From positions 1 to 38,666 of the forward strand of contig DDRT01000010.1 in the NCBI GenBank assembly GCA_002343185.1: a stretch of 38,666 bases of DNA. Reading direction: 5' to 3'. The DNA is from Deltaproteobacteria bacterium UBA2409. GTDB lineage: Bacteria; Bdellovibrionota_C; UBA2361; DDRT01. The position numbers and the translations under genes are program-made. The notes under the pieces were generated by a model, which saw only the letters and a list, made by a program, of their open reading frames with translations, did not search any database and was not told where the DNA came from. The stretch's first letter is position 1. Every line of letters starts with the position of its first letter. This document shows, in pieces, positions 1 through 7,813 of the stretch.

Positions 1-67
1 AAGCGATGTTTTGACGTAGTACCAGTGAAATATTCTAAAAAATTAGAGCTAGGTGTTTCAATATAGC

Positions 68-214
68 AAACATAGCTGAATTTTGAGTAAGGAAGGATTT
101 AGGGCAAAAGTAGCAGTATTTTTCCTCGTTGCGTTTTGGCTTTGCCAAGCCTACGCTCGCCCTGATATGCTCCTCGAGTTTTGAGCTTGAAAAGCAATTC
201 GCGCAGGGTTTATT
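68..214 (+). repeat. MITE-like dispersed element, copy A
   Basis: About 147 bp resembling the element at 17886-18042 (opposite orientation). Shared blocks are the left-end core GAGTAAGGAAGGATTTAG (85-102), an inner CCTGATATGCTC block and the right end CGCAGGGTTTATT (202-214). Shorter relatives lie at 15232-15290 and 37191-37229. The right end touches the ATG of the next gene, so the element supplies that gene's leader. No transposase is encoded. The MITE label is inferred from copy number, size and partly inverted ends. Confidence 0.5.
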
Positions 215-481
215 ATGTCTGAGTTATTAGAGTACCTAAAAGCTTGCCCCTATAATCTTGATTTTAAATTAGAGCTAAATGTAAATGGAGAGACAGCCAA
301 GTTCGGTCTTAAAGAACCTGGAGTAGTTATAGGGATGTCTCACGATGACCTTGAGGCACTCTTAAGATCTAAAACCACTCTTAGTGCTCTTAGAGATGAG
401 GAGAGACTTGAGTTCAAAGGCGACCCAAGTTTTGTGCTGTTGGTTCATCGTTTTTTTGAAGGAATTAAACTTCCTAACTGA
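215..481 (+). CDS. Small SCP2-like protein, 88 aa
   Basis: An 88-residue soluble protein without signal peptide or membrane segment. The middle and C-terminal part (a beta stretch, then an MSHDDLEALL helix, then LEFKGDPSFVLLVHRFFEGI) has the rhythm of the end of an SCP2 sterol/lipid-carrier domain, where a loading helix is followed by a G-D turn and a final helix. The usual domain is about 100 residues, so this would be a minimal or diverged version. The call rests on pattern only. The ATG lies directly at the end of a dispersed repeat, with only a weak AGGG as ribosome site. The 3' end overlaps the convergent HAD gene by 37 bp. Confidence 0.45.
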   Translation: MSELLEYLKACPYNLDFKLELNVNGETAKFGLKEPGVVIGMSHDDLEALLRSKTTLSALRDEERLEFKGDPSFVLLVHRFFEGIKLPN

Positions 482-1104
482 CCAGCATGATCTAAAATGG
501 CATGAGGATTTTCTTTTTGAAGAATATGATCTTTTATCCTTCCAGTTCTTACAGCTATTACCCCACCAGTATTTACCTCATGCGCAGATTTTAAATCAGA
601 TGGGTTGTCACCAACCATAAAACTTTCTTGGGGTAGGGCTAGTGCATGTTCGCAGCAAAGAAGGATCTGTCTTCGCTTGTCTCTCCAGTTGGAAGAGGAA
701 TCCTCTCTTGCTGTTACTATATCAATCCACTTTAGAAGTCCTAAGTTTCTTAGCTCGCTTTTAAGGTTATTTAAGTCTTGAGCTCGAGCAGTGGCTATGG
801 CCAGTTTTATGTTGCTTGTAAGCAGCTCATCAAAAACAGGGAGAACTCCATCAATAAGTCCCTGAGGGGGTCTTTCTGCTAGTTTTAACTTCCCCCAGAA
901 CTCCTCTTCCTTCTCTCCTCGAAGCTCACCGAAGAAATCAAATAAAGTGTCATGATAGAAATGATCTTCAAACTGAGCTCTGCTCATATGAGCAAGTCCC
1001 ATATCCTCTAAAATCCTTTCTGCCTGCTCGAACATAAAATCATGCCCGTACTCAATAAGGGTTCCATCCAGGTCAAATATTACTAATTTTGGTTCAAATG
1101 GCAT
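445..1104 (-). CDS. HAD-superfamily hydrolase (phosphatase-like)
   Basis: A 219-residue cytoplasmic protein with the haloacid dehalogenase signatures in order: motif I DLDGT with nucleophile D11 and acid/base D13, motif II Thr in ATAR near 105, a basic motif III region around 139-145 (NWRDKRR), and motif IV GDNPSD near 165-170. The helical cap lies between motifs I and II. Size and order match small phosphatases such as phosphoglycolate phosphatase or pyrophosphatase PpaX, but the substrate cannot be read from the sequence. It is convergent with the upstream 88-aa gene and overlaps its end by 37 bp. It is divergent from the BON gene, with under 50 bp between the two starts. Confidence 0.85.
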   Translation of the reverse strand: MPFEPKLVIFDLDGTLIEYGHDFMFEQAERILEDMGLAHMSRAQFEDHFYHDTLFDFFGELRGEKEEEFWGKLKLAERPPQGLIDGVLPVFDELLTSNIKLAIATARAQDLNNLKSELRNLGLLKWIDIVTAREDSSSNWRDKRRQILLCCEHALALPQESFMVGDNPSDLKSAHEVNTGGVIAVRTGRIKDHILQKENPHAILDHAGQLGSLIPSKKR

Positions 1105-1151
1105 GAATAATTTAATTTAAAATTTCGTCTATATATGATAGAGGAAGGCTT

Positions 1152-1811
1152 ATGAAACGACAAATATTGATACTTTTTCTATTGTGCGGAGTTGCATTTG
1201 CGAATGACAAGGAGATAGTTGATGGCTTAGGGGCAAAGATCTCTGAGATGCATGTTGGCGGACATCAGGTCACTATCGATAGCAGATTTGGTAAAGTTAC
1301 CTTAAAGGGTACTGTATCATCTGATGAAGCAAAGCAGAGGATTGAAGAAGTAGCCTGGAAGTACCCCGGAGTACATGAAGTTAAATCTAAAATAGAGGTA
1401 CTAGGTGGTAGGGCATCAATGGTGAGCTGTCCAACGCTCCCTGAACTTCATGAAAAGGGTGATATTAAAGTTTTTTGTGAAGGAGAGTTGGTTGAAGTTA
1501 CAGGCTCTGTGTCAACGAAAGAAGAAAAAGATAAAGTAATAAAAAGTGTTGAGACTCAGATGCCATCTATGAAATTAATAGACACAGTAAAAATATTAAG
1601 ACCTGAGTCTGATGAAGCAGTTTTTGCTGCACTTTCTCTTGCCTTAAAAAGGGAAAGACATGATCTCTCAGGGCTCACTTATAGAGTGAGTGATGGAATA
1701 GCAACTTTTGAGGGAGAAGTCTCAAATCATAGAGTAATCGATGCCATATTAGCCACAGCTTTGATGGTTGATGGGGTTAAGGATATTAGGAGTGAAGTTA
1801 GGGTTAGGTAA
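1152..1811 (+). CDS. Exported BON-domain protein (OsmY-like)
   Basis: A 219-residue protein with a clear Sec signal peptide (about residues 1-17, ending VAFA). Two good BON-type alpha/beta units are visible, at about 23-84 (with VTLKGTVSSDEAK and a PGVHEVKSKIEV end) and about 153-219 (with ATFEGEVSNHR and VDGVKDIRSEVRV). A poorer Cys-containing third unit lies between them (about 102-149, VEVTGSVSTKEEK). BON domains bind phospholipid or envelope surfaces, so a periplasmic envelope-maintenance role like OsmY or DolP is likely. An AGAGGAAGG ribosome site precedes the ATG. The gene ends just before a long hairpin at 1838-1891. Confidence 0.8.
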   Translation: MKRQILILFLLCGVAFANDKEIVDGLGAKISEMHVGGHQVTIDSRFGKVTLKGTVSSDEAKQRIEEVAWKYPGVHEVKSKIEVLGGRASMVSCPTLPELHEKGDIKVFCEGELVEVTGSVSTKEEKDKVIKSVETQMPSMKLIDTVKILRPESDEAVFAALSLALKRERHDLSGLTYRVSDGIATFEGEVSNHRVIDAILATALMVDGVKDIRSEVRVR

Positions 1812-1837
1812 TCAGTTTTAAAGCTGATGAGAAAACA

Positions 1838-1891
1838 CAGAGTTCTCAGAGTTTCACAGAGTAGTTACTCTGCGTAACTCTGAGAACTCTG
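1838..1891. repeat. CACAGAG-family nested hairpin, copy 1
   Basis: A perfect 16-bp stem CAGAGTTCTCAGAGTT (1838-1853) pairs with 1876-1891. Inside it a second 7-bp stem CAGAGTA (1857-1863) pairs with TACTCTG (1866-1872). It lies between the convergent BON and YaeQ-like genes, where it could end transcription from both sides. A near copy is at 38578-38636, so it is a dispersed repeat and not only a local terminator. Confidence 0.75.
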
Positions 1892-1919
1892 CATTAAAAG
1901 TATTCAACATTTTAAGGCC

Positions 1920-2447
1920 CTATTTTTTCAATATCGCTTCTTGAAATCTGGCCAAAGGATCGATCTCATAAATAGTTAATGTTATCTCATTAAAAAATAT
2001 AGTTTCATCAACGATTGTGATAGATGCACTTAATCTTTTTTGCTCTAAAACCTCAATCTCGCTAATTGAGTAGATAAAGAGATCTTTGATCCACTTAGTG
2101 TCCTCTAACCCAAGGGATCCAAAAAAGTTAGCTTCGTGATTGAAAAAACAGATAGCCATAGAGACAGTTTTATGATGTCGATGATAATAAGCTACCTCCT
2201 TTGGCTTTAGTGGATCGACAAACAACACAAAGTCATCTGAATAAGCCGATGGGGTTTCAGGTTCTAGTAATCCTTTTCCAAATTTAAGAGTTTTTCTGAA
2301 GCTATAGCAGAATGCAATCGAGCGATTAAAAAGAGATTGATAGCTCTCTAATGGAGATTTTGGTGTTTTTATAAAAATCTTCTCTGCGATTCCTCGCTCT
2401 GGGATAGATAGATCATAATCGAATGAAAAGAATTCAACACCACTCAC
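1920..2447 (-). CDS. YaeQ-family protein (diverged)
   Basis: A 175-residue cytoplasmic protein. The layout follows YaeQ: an N-terminal strand with an I-P-E-R-G segment, a helix with FNRSIAFCYSF (family: LLARLLAYAL), FGKGLLEPETPSAY (family: FSKGL.DP.EPALW), DFVLFVDPLKP where the family has WIEVG.P, a KTVSMAICFF strand and a C-terminal ITIVDETIFF strand. YaeQ proteins belong to the PD-(D/E)XK nuclease-like superfamily, with no settled function. Here the acidic position of the WIEVG strand is Asp rather than Glu and the following glycine is missing, so activity is doubtful. It converges with the BON gene across the hairpin at 1838-1891. Confidence 0.6.
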   Translation of the reverse strand: MSGVEFFSFDYDLSIPERGIAEKIFIKTPKSPLESYQSLFNRSIAFCYSFRKTLKFGKGLLEPETPSAYSDDFVLFVDPLKPKEVAYYHRHHKTVSMAICFFNHEANFFGSLGLEDTKWIKDLFIYSISEIEVLEQKRLSASITIVDETIFFNEITLTIYEIDPLARFQEAILKK

Positions 2448-2550
2448 AAACCTATACTTATCACGTTGTTAGGAATATTTCTCAATTTTGACCAAAAAAT
2501 CTTTTTAGAAAAAATTCCTTAAGCAAGCCCGGAAGAATACCGATTCCTCT

Positions 2551-2584
2551 GTAGGGATTTTCTTGGAAGTAAAAGCTTCCCTAC
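2551..2584. promoter_or_regulatory. Nested inverted repeat upstream of the DUF1800 operon
   Basis: GTAGGGA (2551-2557) pairs with TCCCTAC (2578-2584), and inside it GGAAG (2565-2569) pairs with CTTCC (2576-2580) over a short A-rich loop. It sits about 40 bp before the start of the four-gene secreted-protein operon. It could be an operator, a leader hairpin or a terminator remnant. The structure is seen; the role is inferred. Confidence 0.4.
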
Positions 2585-2624
2585 GCTGGATGCGTTAAAT
2601 TATAAGGGTTTTTCTTAGAGGTTT

Positions 2625-4568
2625 ATGCGTTTAGCGCTTGTTTTATTGATCTTAGTTCAGTTTTCTTGGGCTAGGGAGCTAAAAGTTAGGTTAAATCAGG
2701 TAACATTAACTGCTGTAACATTAAGTAAAAAAGCTCCAATATCTACAAGAACGATAGCCTGTCTTAAGAAACGTACCGCTGGTGATGCTAGAATTAAAGG
2801 AAGTAGAGCCAGATTCACCAGTTTTAAAGATCAAAGAATAGCTCTTACTGCTCAGCTAGGAAGAGCTAGTCCAAAGCAAAGAAAATCAATACAAAAGAAG
2901 CTTTCATTGGCTACTAAGCTAGAGCGATTAGGAAAAAAAGCCTGTAAAACAGCTACTGCTCCATTAACAGACAATCCAACAAATAAAAAACAAGAATTCC
3001 ATAGCCTGGCAAGATATAAGGGAACTTTTGGCCCAATTGAAGCTAAGATCCTGTATAATCGATTCGGTTTTGGTGGAACTCAAAGTCAGATAAATGATGC
3101 TGTTGCAAGTGGTCTTGAAGCAACAGTAAATAAACTCCTTACTCCTGTTTCTGAACCTGCATTAGAAAATCAGATATCAGATATGACCTGTGATACATGG
3201 TTGATTGATGACCCGGACGCAGGAAGTTCTAATAGAACCTGTGACCCAACTCTGGTTAACGATTTTAGTACAACAGGATTTAGACAGGGTGTAATTCACA
3301 GATTCGTACACTCTCAGAATCCTTTCTTCCAAAAGTTTGCATTTTTCCTGATGGATGAAAGGCTTGCTACTTCGTACCGAGTACTCGACTCATGTGAAAG
3401 GCACGCCCTTAAGAGCTACCTTAATATAGTTTATCAGGCTGCATATTCAGGGAACTACTTGCAGTATATGAGGGGTCTTAACAATGACCATTTAATGCAT
3501 TTTAAGTGGCTTGATGGAGGAACAAATCGTGGTGGGATAGGAAATAGTCCAAACGAAAACTGGGCAAGAGAATTCTGGGAGTTAGGAACTGTAGGTCCTA
3601 CTGGTCTTGATGGAAAACCGGTTTATTCTGACTTAGATGTTGCTCAAGCTGCATTAGCATTTACGGGTTGGGATATTACCGGGCAAACAATAAATGGTGA
3701 ATGGACTTGCTTGGCAGGATTTGTTCCCCTTTTACATACATCTGGACCAAAGAGAGTTTTTGCTGGAACACCTTATCAGGCTATTGTTTCAAGTGCGGAA
3801 GATCTTCTTCAGGCAACTTTTAGACACCCAAGAACAGCTGAACATCTTGCCGAAGATATATGGAAGGAATTTATTAATCCTTTTGCAACTCCTGCTGAGA
3901 TCTTAGAGCTTGCAGCTATTATAAGAGCTCATAACTATAATCTTATTCCTGTAATGAAGCAGGTGATGATGTCAAAAGCAGTCTTTGCTCAGAAATCAAG
4001 AGGGTCACTTTTAAAACATCCAATTGAGCTTTTTATTGGGCTGGTAAAGACCACGGGGTTTCCTTTCTATTATAGATCTTATAATTCCCTTCTAAACAGA
4101 TTAGAGCAGAAAGCTTTCGATCCTGATACGGTTTTTGGGTGGGATGTTAGATATTTAGCAGGTGAGCAGTTACAGGTTGAGTGGTGGAAGGTAATAATCG
4201 ATTATTTTATTAATCGAGACATCGAAGAGCTCTTTGAAGAGTATAATTTTAGTTATTATGATCGATTTATTAGGACTCTTTATAATCAAGGCCAGGGCAC
4301 TTCAGAGTCAGTAATTCAAAGAGTTACTCAAGAGTTTGGATTAGAGTTGAACGCTGCTCAGCTTGGTCAGTTAAATCAATTGATGAACTACTATCTGACT
4401 ACTTCGGGTTGCCCTAGTCAGTGTGGCGGACTTTCGTACAGACTAGTTAGGGATCAATTTGATTCACATCCAGAGTCTGACGAGTCTGGGTTTGAGTGGA
4501 ACGGCCAAAGAAAAATCAGAAGTTTGATAGCTGCGATTACAGAACTTCCAGAATATAGGGTTAAGTGA
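2625..4568 (+). CDS. Exported DUF1800 family protein
   Basis: A 647-residue protein with a Sec signal peptide (about 1-17). Residues 46-107 form a basic, helical module bounded by two cysteines with the motif FTSF at 64-67; a similar module is in the cytochrome c gene downstream. The DUF1800 domain starts near 128: a YNRFGFGGT motif, a helix-rich middle, then EFWELGTVGPTG followed by YSDLDVAQAALAFTGW, which matches the family's ARELLELFTLG...Y...DV...A..LTGW core. Length suits the family (about 450-650). DUF1800 is normally encoded next to a DUF1501 protein, as here, and its biochemical role is unknown. The ATG has an AGAGG site upstream. It is the first gene of a four-gene operon. Confidence 0.85.
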   Translation: MRLALVLLILVQFSWARELKVRLNQVTLTAVTLSKKAPISTRTIACLKKRTAGDARIKGSRARFTSFKDQRIALTAQLGRASPKQRKSIQKKLSLATKLERLGKKACKTATAPLTDNPTNKKQEFHSLARYKGTFGPIEAKILYNRFGFGGTQSQINDAVASGLEATVNKLLTPVSEPALENQISDMTCDTWLIDDPDAGSSNRTCDPTLVNDFSTTGFRQGVIHRFVHSQNPFFQKFAFFLMDERLATSYRVLDSCERHALKSYLNIVYQAAYSGNYLQYMRGLNNDHLMHFKWLDGGTNRGGIGNSPNENWAREFWELGTVGPTGLDGKPVYSDLDVAQAALAFTGWDITGQTINGEWTCLAGFVPLLHTSGPKRVFAGTPYQAIVSSAEDLLQATFRHPRTAEHLAEDIWKEFINPFATPAEILELAAIIRAHNYNLIPVMKQVMMSKAVFAQKSRGSLLKHPIELFIGLVKTTGFPFYYRSYNSLLNRLEQKAFDPDTVFGWDVRYLAGEQLQVEWWKVIIDYFINRDIEELFEEYNFSYYDRFIRTLYNQGQGTSESVIQRVTQEFGLELNAAQLGQLNQLMNYYLTTSGCPSQCGGLSYRLVRDQFDSHPESDESGFEWNGQRKIRSLIAAITELPEYRVK

Positions 4569-5800
4569 TTATGAAAAGTAGAAGGGACTTTTTAAAGGTA
4601 ATGACTGCAGGAACCTGCGGAGCTTTAGCACATCAGATTCTTAATCCAGGGTTCGCTGCTTATGCTGACCCACTTGGAGCACTAAATAATAATAGAGTTT
4701 TTGTTCTAATAAATTTTTCTGGTGGTGTTTCATATAATATAGCACCTCCATATGTTGGAGCTTATAGGGACAGGAATCCTACTATAAGTTACGGTGCTGG
4801 GGACTCTTTGTACCTTAACTCAACCCAAGGGCTTCACCCATCGTTGACCGCTCTCCACTCAGTTTGGGGAGAGGGAAAACTTGCAGTATTAAACTTAATA
4901 GGTGCAGGCGAAGATCAGAGCAGATCTCACGATGAAGCTACAAAGCAGTGGCATACTGGAAGAAGTATTGTTTCAGGGGTTTCAGAAGGTTGGGGAGCAA
5001 GGCTAACCTCTCAGCTTCAGTCATCTTTAGGAGGTGTCTCTCTTTCTGGTTCAAATGATCTAATTCGTGGTGGAACTAACCCTCCAAGAGCAGTTGGGAA
5101 CCTAAGCTCACTTGGAGAAAGTCCGATCTTTTGGAGTAATGACTCAACTGAGTTCTTAAAAATGACTAGAACAAATATTGTTCAAGCCTCAAGTCACCCT
5201 AGTAATCCAAGCTATGATTACGCAAAAGAGTCCCTTTTAAAATTTCAAGCAAGTGCCGAGCTTTTAAGATCTTATGCAAACCTGAGCTTGCCAGTCACCT
5301 TTCCAAACACTGGACTTGGTAACAGACTAAGAGATGCAGCAAGACTTATAGTTGCAGGGCCAACCATTGGACTTAGGTTTATATACGTTGAGTTTGGTGG
5401 CTTTGATACGCATGCAGGGGAGAGAGCAGCTCTGACTTCTAGGCTTAATGAATACAATGGTGCTATGAGCTCTTTTATTCAGTGCTTGAAATCTCTTAAT
5501 CGTTGGAATGACATAGTAATTGCTGGGATGTCTGAGTTTTCAAGAACCATGGAAAATAGCAGTCAGGGGACTGATCATGGCGCTGCAGGGCCGATGTTTG
5601 TACTTGGTGGAAGAGTAAAAGGTGGCCAGAAAACTCCAGCACCTACAGCTACTGATGTAGGAAACTACCAATACATTCAGAACTCTCATGGTACTTTTGC
5701 TCAAGTCTATGCTGAAGTATTATCTGAATTTATGGGATTAAATGCTCAAAGTGTATTTAATGGTGATATAGTAGCAAGTCCTTATTTTGATGTTATATGA
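4565..5800 (+). CDS. Tat-exported DUF1501 family protein
   Basis: A 411-residue protein starting with a twin-arginine signal (SRRDFLK at residues 5-11, hydrophobic stretch to about 33), so it is probably exported folded. DUF1501 proteins belong to the alkaline phosphatase/sulfatase-like fold group. Family hallmarks are visible: SRSHDEATKQWHTG near 119-132, the EFGGFDTH strand-loop near 276-283, and a C-terminal SEFSRT...GTDHGAAGPMFVLGG block near 323-349. A GTG start overlaps the DUF1800 stop (GTGA); an ATG two codons later (4571) has better spacing to AGGG and may be the true start. DUF1501 and DUF1800 are a recurrent partner pair of unknown function. Confidence 0.85.
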   Translation: MIMKSRRDFLKVMTAGTCGALAHQILNPGFAAYADPLGALNNNRVFVLINFSGGVSYNIAPPYVGAYRDRNPTISYGAGDSLYLNSTQGLHPSLTALHSVWGEGKLAVLNLIGAGEDQSRSHDEATKQWHTGRSIVSGVSEGWGARLTSQLQSSLGGVSLSGSNDLIRGGTNPPRAVGNLSSLGESPIFWSNDSTEFLKMTRTNIVQASSHPSNPSYDYAKESLLKFQASAELLRSYANLSLPVTFPNTGLGNRLRDAARLIVAGPTIGLRFIYVEFGGFDTHAGERAALTSRLNEYNGAMSSFIQCLKSLNRWNDIVIAGMSEFSRTMENSSQGTDHGAAGPMFVLGGRVKGGQKTPAPTATDVGNYQYIQNSHGTFAQVYAEVLSEFMGLNAQSVFNGDIVASPYFDVI

Positions 5801-6336
5801 AGTTTTTAGGACTACTCTTATTAGCATCACTAGGATATGCCCAAAGTCTAATTCAAACAGAGATAGTTCATAAAGGAAGAGTTGTAAGTATATACTGCCT
5901 TGGGAGTATACCTGGCACAGCCAAGGGGGACTTGCTGGTTTTTACCTCATTTAAAAAACAGATTAAAAGACTTCTAAGTAAGCCTCTTACTCCAAAAATA
6001 GAAAAGAAGATAAAAAAACTTAAAGCTTACAAAAAACTTGGCACACCTGCTTGCGAGAATATAAACCGAGATTCAGGCAACTTTGATCTTAATGGAAATG
6101 CAACTATCGCTGGGAAAACTCTGTTTGGAATTCCGCTCCACTTAGAGGCTAATATAACCCAAGGAAGAGCAGTTTATGAAACCTATTGTGTAGGATGTCA
6201 TGTTGAAAGGACAAATTATACTTTCCCTGTAGTAAGAGAAGCTATAAAACAATCTCCAATGCTATATGATGAATCGCAGATTCCGGATCAAACACTGGCT
6301 CACTTAATTGCATATTTCAATAGATTTAGATTATGA
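5797..6336 (+). CDS. Small exported mono-haem cytochrome c
   Basis: A 179-residue protein with a Sec signal peptide (about 1-15). A single covalent haem-binding motif CVGCH lies at 131-135, and Met155 (SPMLYD) is the probable distal ligand. The segment from about 120 on is a very short cytochrome c domain. Before it, residues 34-86 form a Lys-rich helical module bounded by two cysteines with FTSF at 49-52, resembling residues 46-107 of the DUF1800 protein two genes upstream. It overlaps both neighbours by 4 bp (ATGA). The position just before a PQQ-dehydrogenase-like protein suggests it accepts that enzyme's electrons in the periplasm (inference). Confidence 0.8.
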   Translation: MKFLGLLLLASLGYAQSLIQTEIVHKGRVVSIYCLGSIPGTAKGDLLVFTSFKKQIKRLLSKPLTPKIEKKIKKLKAYKKLGTPACENINRDSGNFDLNGNATIAGKTLFGIPLHLEANITQGRAVYETYCVGCHVERTNYTFPVVREAIKQSPMLYDESQIPDQTLAHLIAYFNRFRL

Positions 6337-7679
6337 AGTTTTTGCTGGTTCTTTTCTTAGTCAGTAACTCTTTTGCATTTGATGTTAGCTTTCAGGGTGG
6401 GATCCTATCAGTTGTGGTCGATAATCTTAATTCTAAATGTAAGGTCTCACTTTTTGCAGGCGATAAAATAGGTAAAGTCAATATCGGAGGAGGTAAACCG
6501 GTTGCAGGAACATTCTCAAAAAGCATTTCAGCTGTTGAAGCAGCGCAAGATGGTATCTCAGTATTTATTGAAGCAAAAATAAACTGTGGCAGTACATCCA
6601 CTAAGAGAAAAAGGATCGATGTTGGAGGTGGAGTGCTTTCAAAGAGAGATTTTTTAATAAGACTAAGAGGTAAAGTTCTAGAGGAGTCAATTTTCCTTGA
6701 TGAAGTTTACTCTGGCTTTGAACAACCAGTAGACCTTCAAAGTTTTGGATCGACCCTCTTCGTAGTAGAGCAAACAGGTAAGATTAAAAGAATTAAAAAC
6801 GGAGAGGTTTCTGTTTTCTTAGATATATCTGATAAGTTATCCCTTGGAGGCGAAAGAGGACTTTTAGGATTAGCGCTTCACCCTAACTTTAAAGAGAATA
6901 GATATATTTTTGTTAACTATACAAGAAAATCTGATGGAGCTACGGTAATCTCACGATTTCGCGGCAACAGGGAGAAAAAGCTTCTTACAGTTTCTCAACC
7001 GTACGCTAATCATAATGGTGGGGGTTTGGCTTTTGGCCCAGATGGATATCTTTACATTGCACTTGGTGATGGAGGCTTTAGAGGAGATCCACATGGACAT
7101 GGACAAAACAAAAAATCTCTTCTTGGAAAGATTCTTAGAATCAATGTAGACACAAACAAGAAATATCTTATCCCAAACTCAAATCCATTTGCAGGTAATA
7201 AGCGAGGTTTAAAGGAAGAGATCTATGCTTATGGTTTGCGAAACCCCTGGAAGATTAGCTTCAATGGTAATGATCTTTTTGCAGGAGATGTTGGTCAAAG
7301 AACTAGAGAGGAAATTAACATTATTAAACGTGGTAAGAATTACGGCTGGAAAATCAGAGAGGGCACAACCTGCTACGATGCTGATACTTGCGAGACTCAG
7401 GGCTTAGAAGATCCTATCTATGAGTATGGAAGAGATGTAGGCCGCTCGGTGACAGGCGGATATGTGGCTAAGGACTACTTTAAGCTAAAGGGTGTATATG
7501 TGTTCGGGGATTTCGTTACAGGGCAGCTTTTTGGGCTTGAGAAGATCTTAGGTGAATGGCGTGGATTTGAGATATCAGACACAGACTATTTTATATCATC
7601 GTTTGGCCGTGGCTCTAAGGGCGAGCTTTACATGCTAGACTACTATGGCGGTAGTGTGTTCCGGGTTGTGGAGAGGTGA
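6333..7679 (+). CDS. PQQ-dependent sugar dehydrogenase-like protein (sGDH/YliI/HHIP type)
   Basis: A 448-residue exported protein (signal peptide about 1-15). Residues 16-100 are an added beta-rich domain with two cysteines (C36, C85). The six-bladed propeller follows: the GERGLLGLALHPNF motif near 173-186, ANHNGGGLAFGPDGYLYIAL near 225-244 with the expected catalytic His227, GDGG 245-248, and YGLRNPWK near 300-307 with the expected PQQ-contacting Arg303. These fit soluble glucose/aldose dehydrogenases that use PQQ and calcium. The natural sugar is unknown. It is the last gene of the DUF1800-DUF1501-cytochrome operon and is followed by a strong hairpin. Some family members lack PQQ activity, so the enzymatic role is likely but unproven. 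Confidence 0.85.
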   Translation: MKFLLVLFLVSNSFAFDVSFQGGILSVVVDNLNSKCKVSLFAGDKIGKVNIGGGKPVAGTFSKSISAVEAAQDGISVFIEAKINCGSTSTKRKRIDVGGGVLSKRDFLIRLRGKVLEESIFLDEVYSGFEQPVDLQSFGSTLFVVEQTGKIKRIKNGEVSVFLDISDKLSLGGERGLLGLALHPNFKENRYIFVNYTRKSDGATVISRFRGNREKKLLTVSQPYANHNGGGLAFGPDGYLYIALGDGGFRGDPHGHGQNKKSLLGKILRINVDTNKKYLIPNSNPFAGNKRGLKEEIYAYGLRNPWKISFNGNDLFAGDVGQRTREEINIIKRGKNYGWKIREGTTCYDADTCETQGLEDPIYEYGRDVGRSVTGGYVAKDYFKLKGVYVFGDFVTGQLFGLEKILGEWRGFEISDTDYFISSFGRGSKGELYMLDYYGGSVFRVVER

Positions 7680-7688
7680 ATGTTCTAA

Positions 7689-7754
7689 GGGGTCAGGCCG
7701 GGAAGGCCTGACCAGCTTAATTCTTGACTGGTCAGGCCTTCCCGGCCTGACCCC
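7689..7754. repeat. Long perfect hairpin with GGCCTGACCAG core, copy 1
   Basis: A perfect 27-bp inverted repeat (7689-7715 with 7728-7754) around a 12-nt loop. The inner arms GGCCTGACCAG/CTGGTCAGGCC and the flanking CCCCCAAGT are shared with the hairpin at 34280-34353, while the outer arm sequence differs and stays perfectly complementary. It lies between the PQQ-dehydrogenase-like gene and the transaldolase operon and may act as a terminator. Its duplication makes it a REP-like element. Confidence 0.8.
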
Positions 7755-7813
7755 CAAGTTACCCATTTCTCTGCTGCCAGATCTTATTAAAATATGGTTA
7801 AATACAAGATTAT

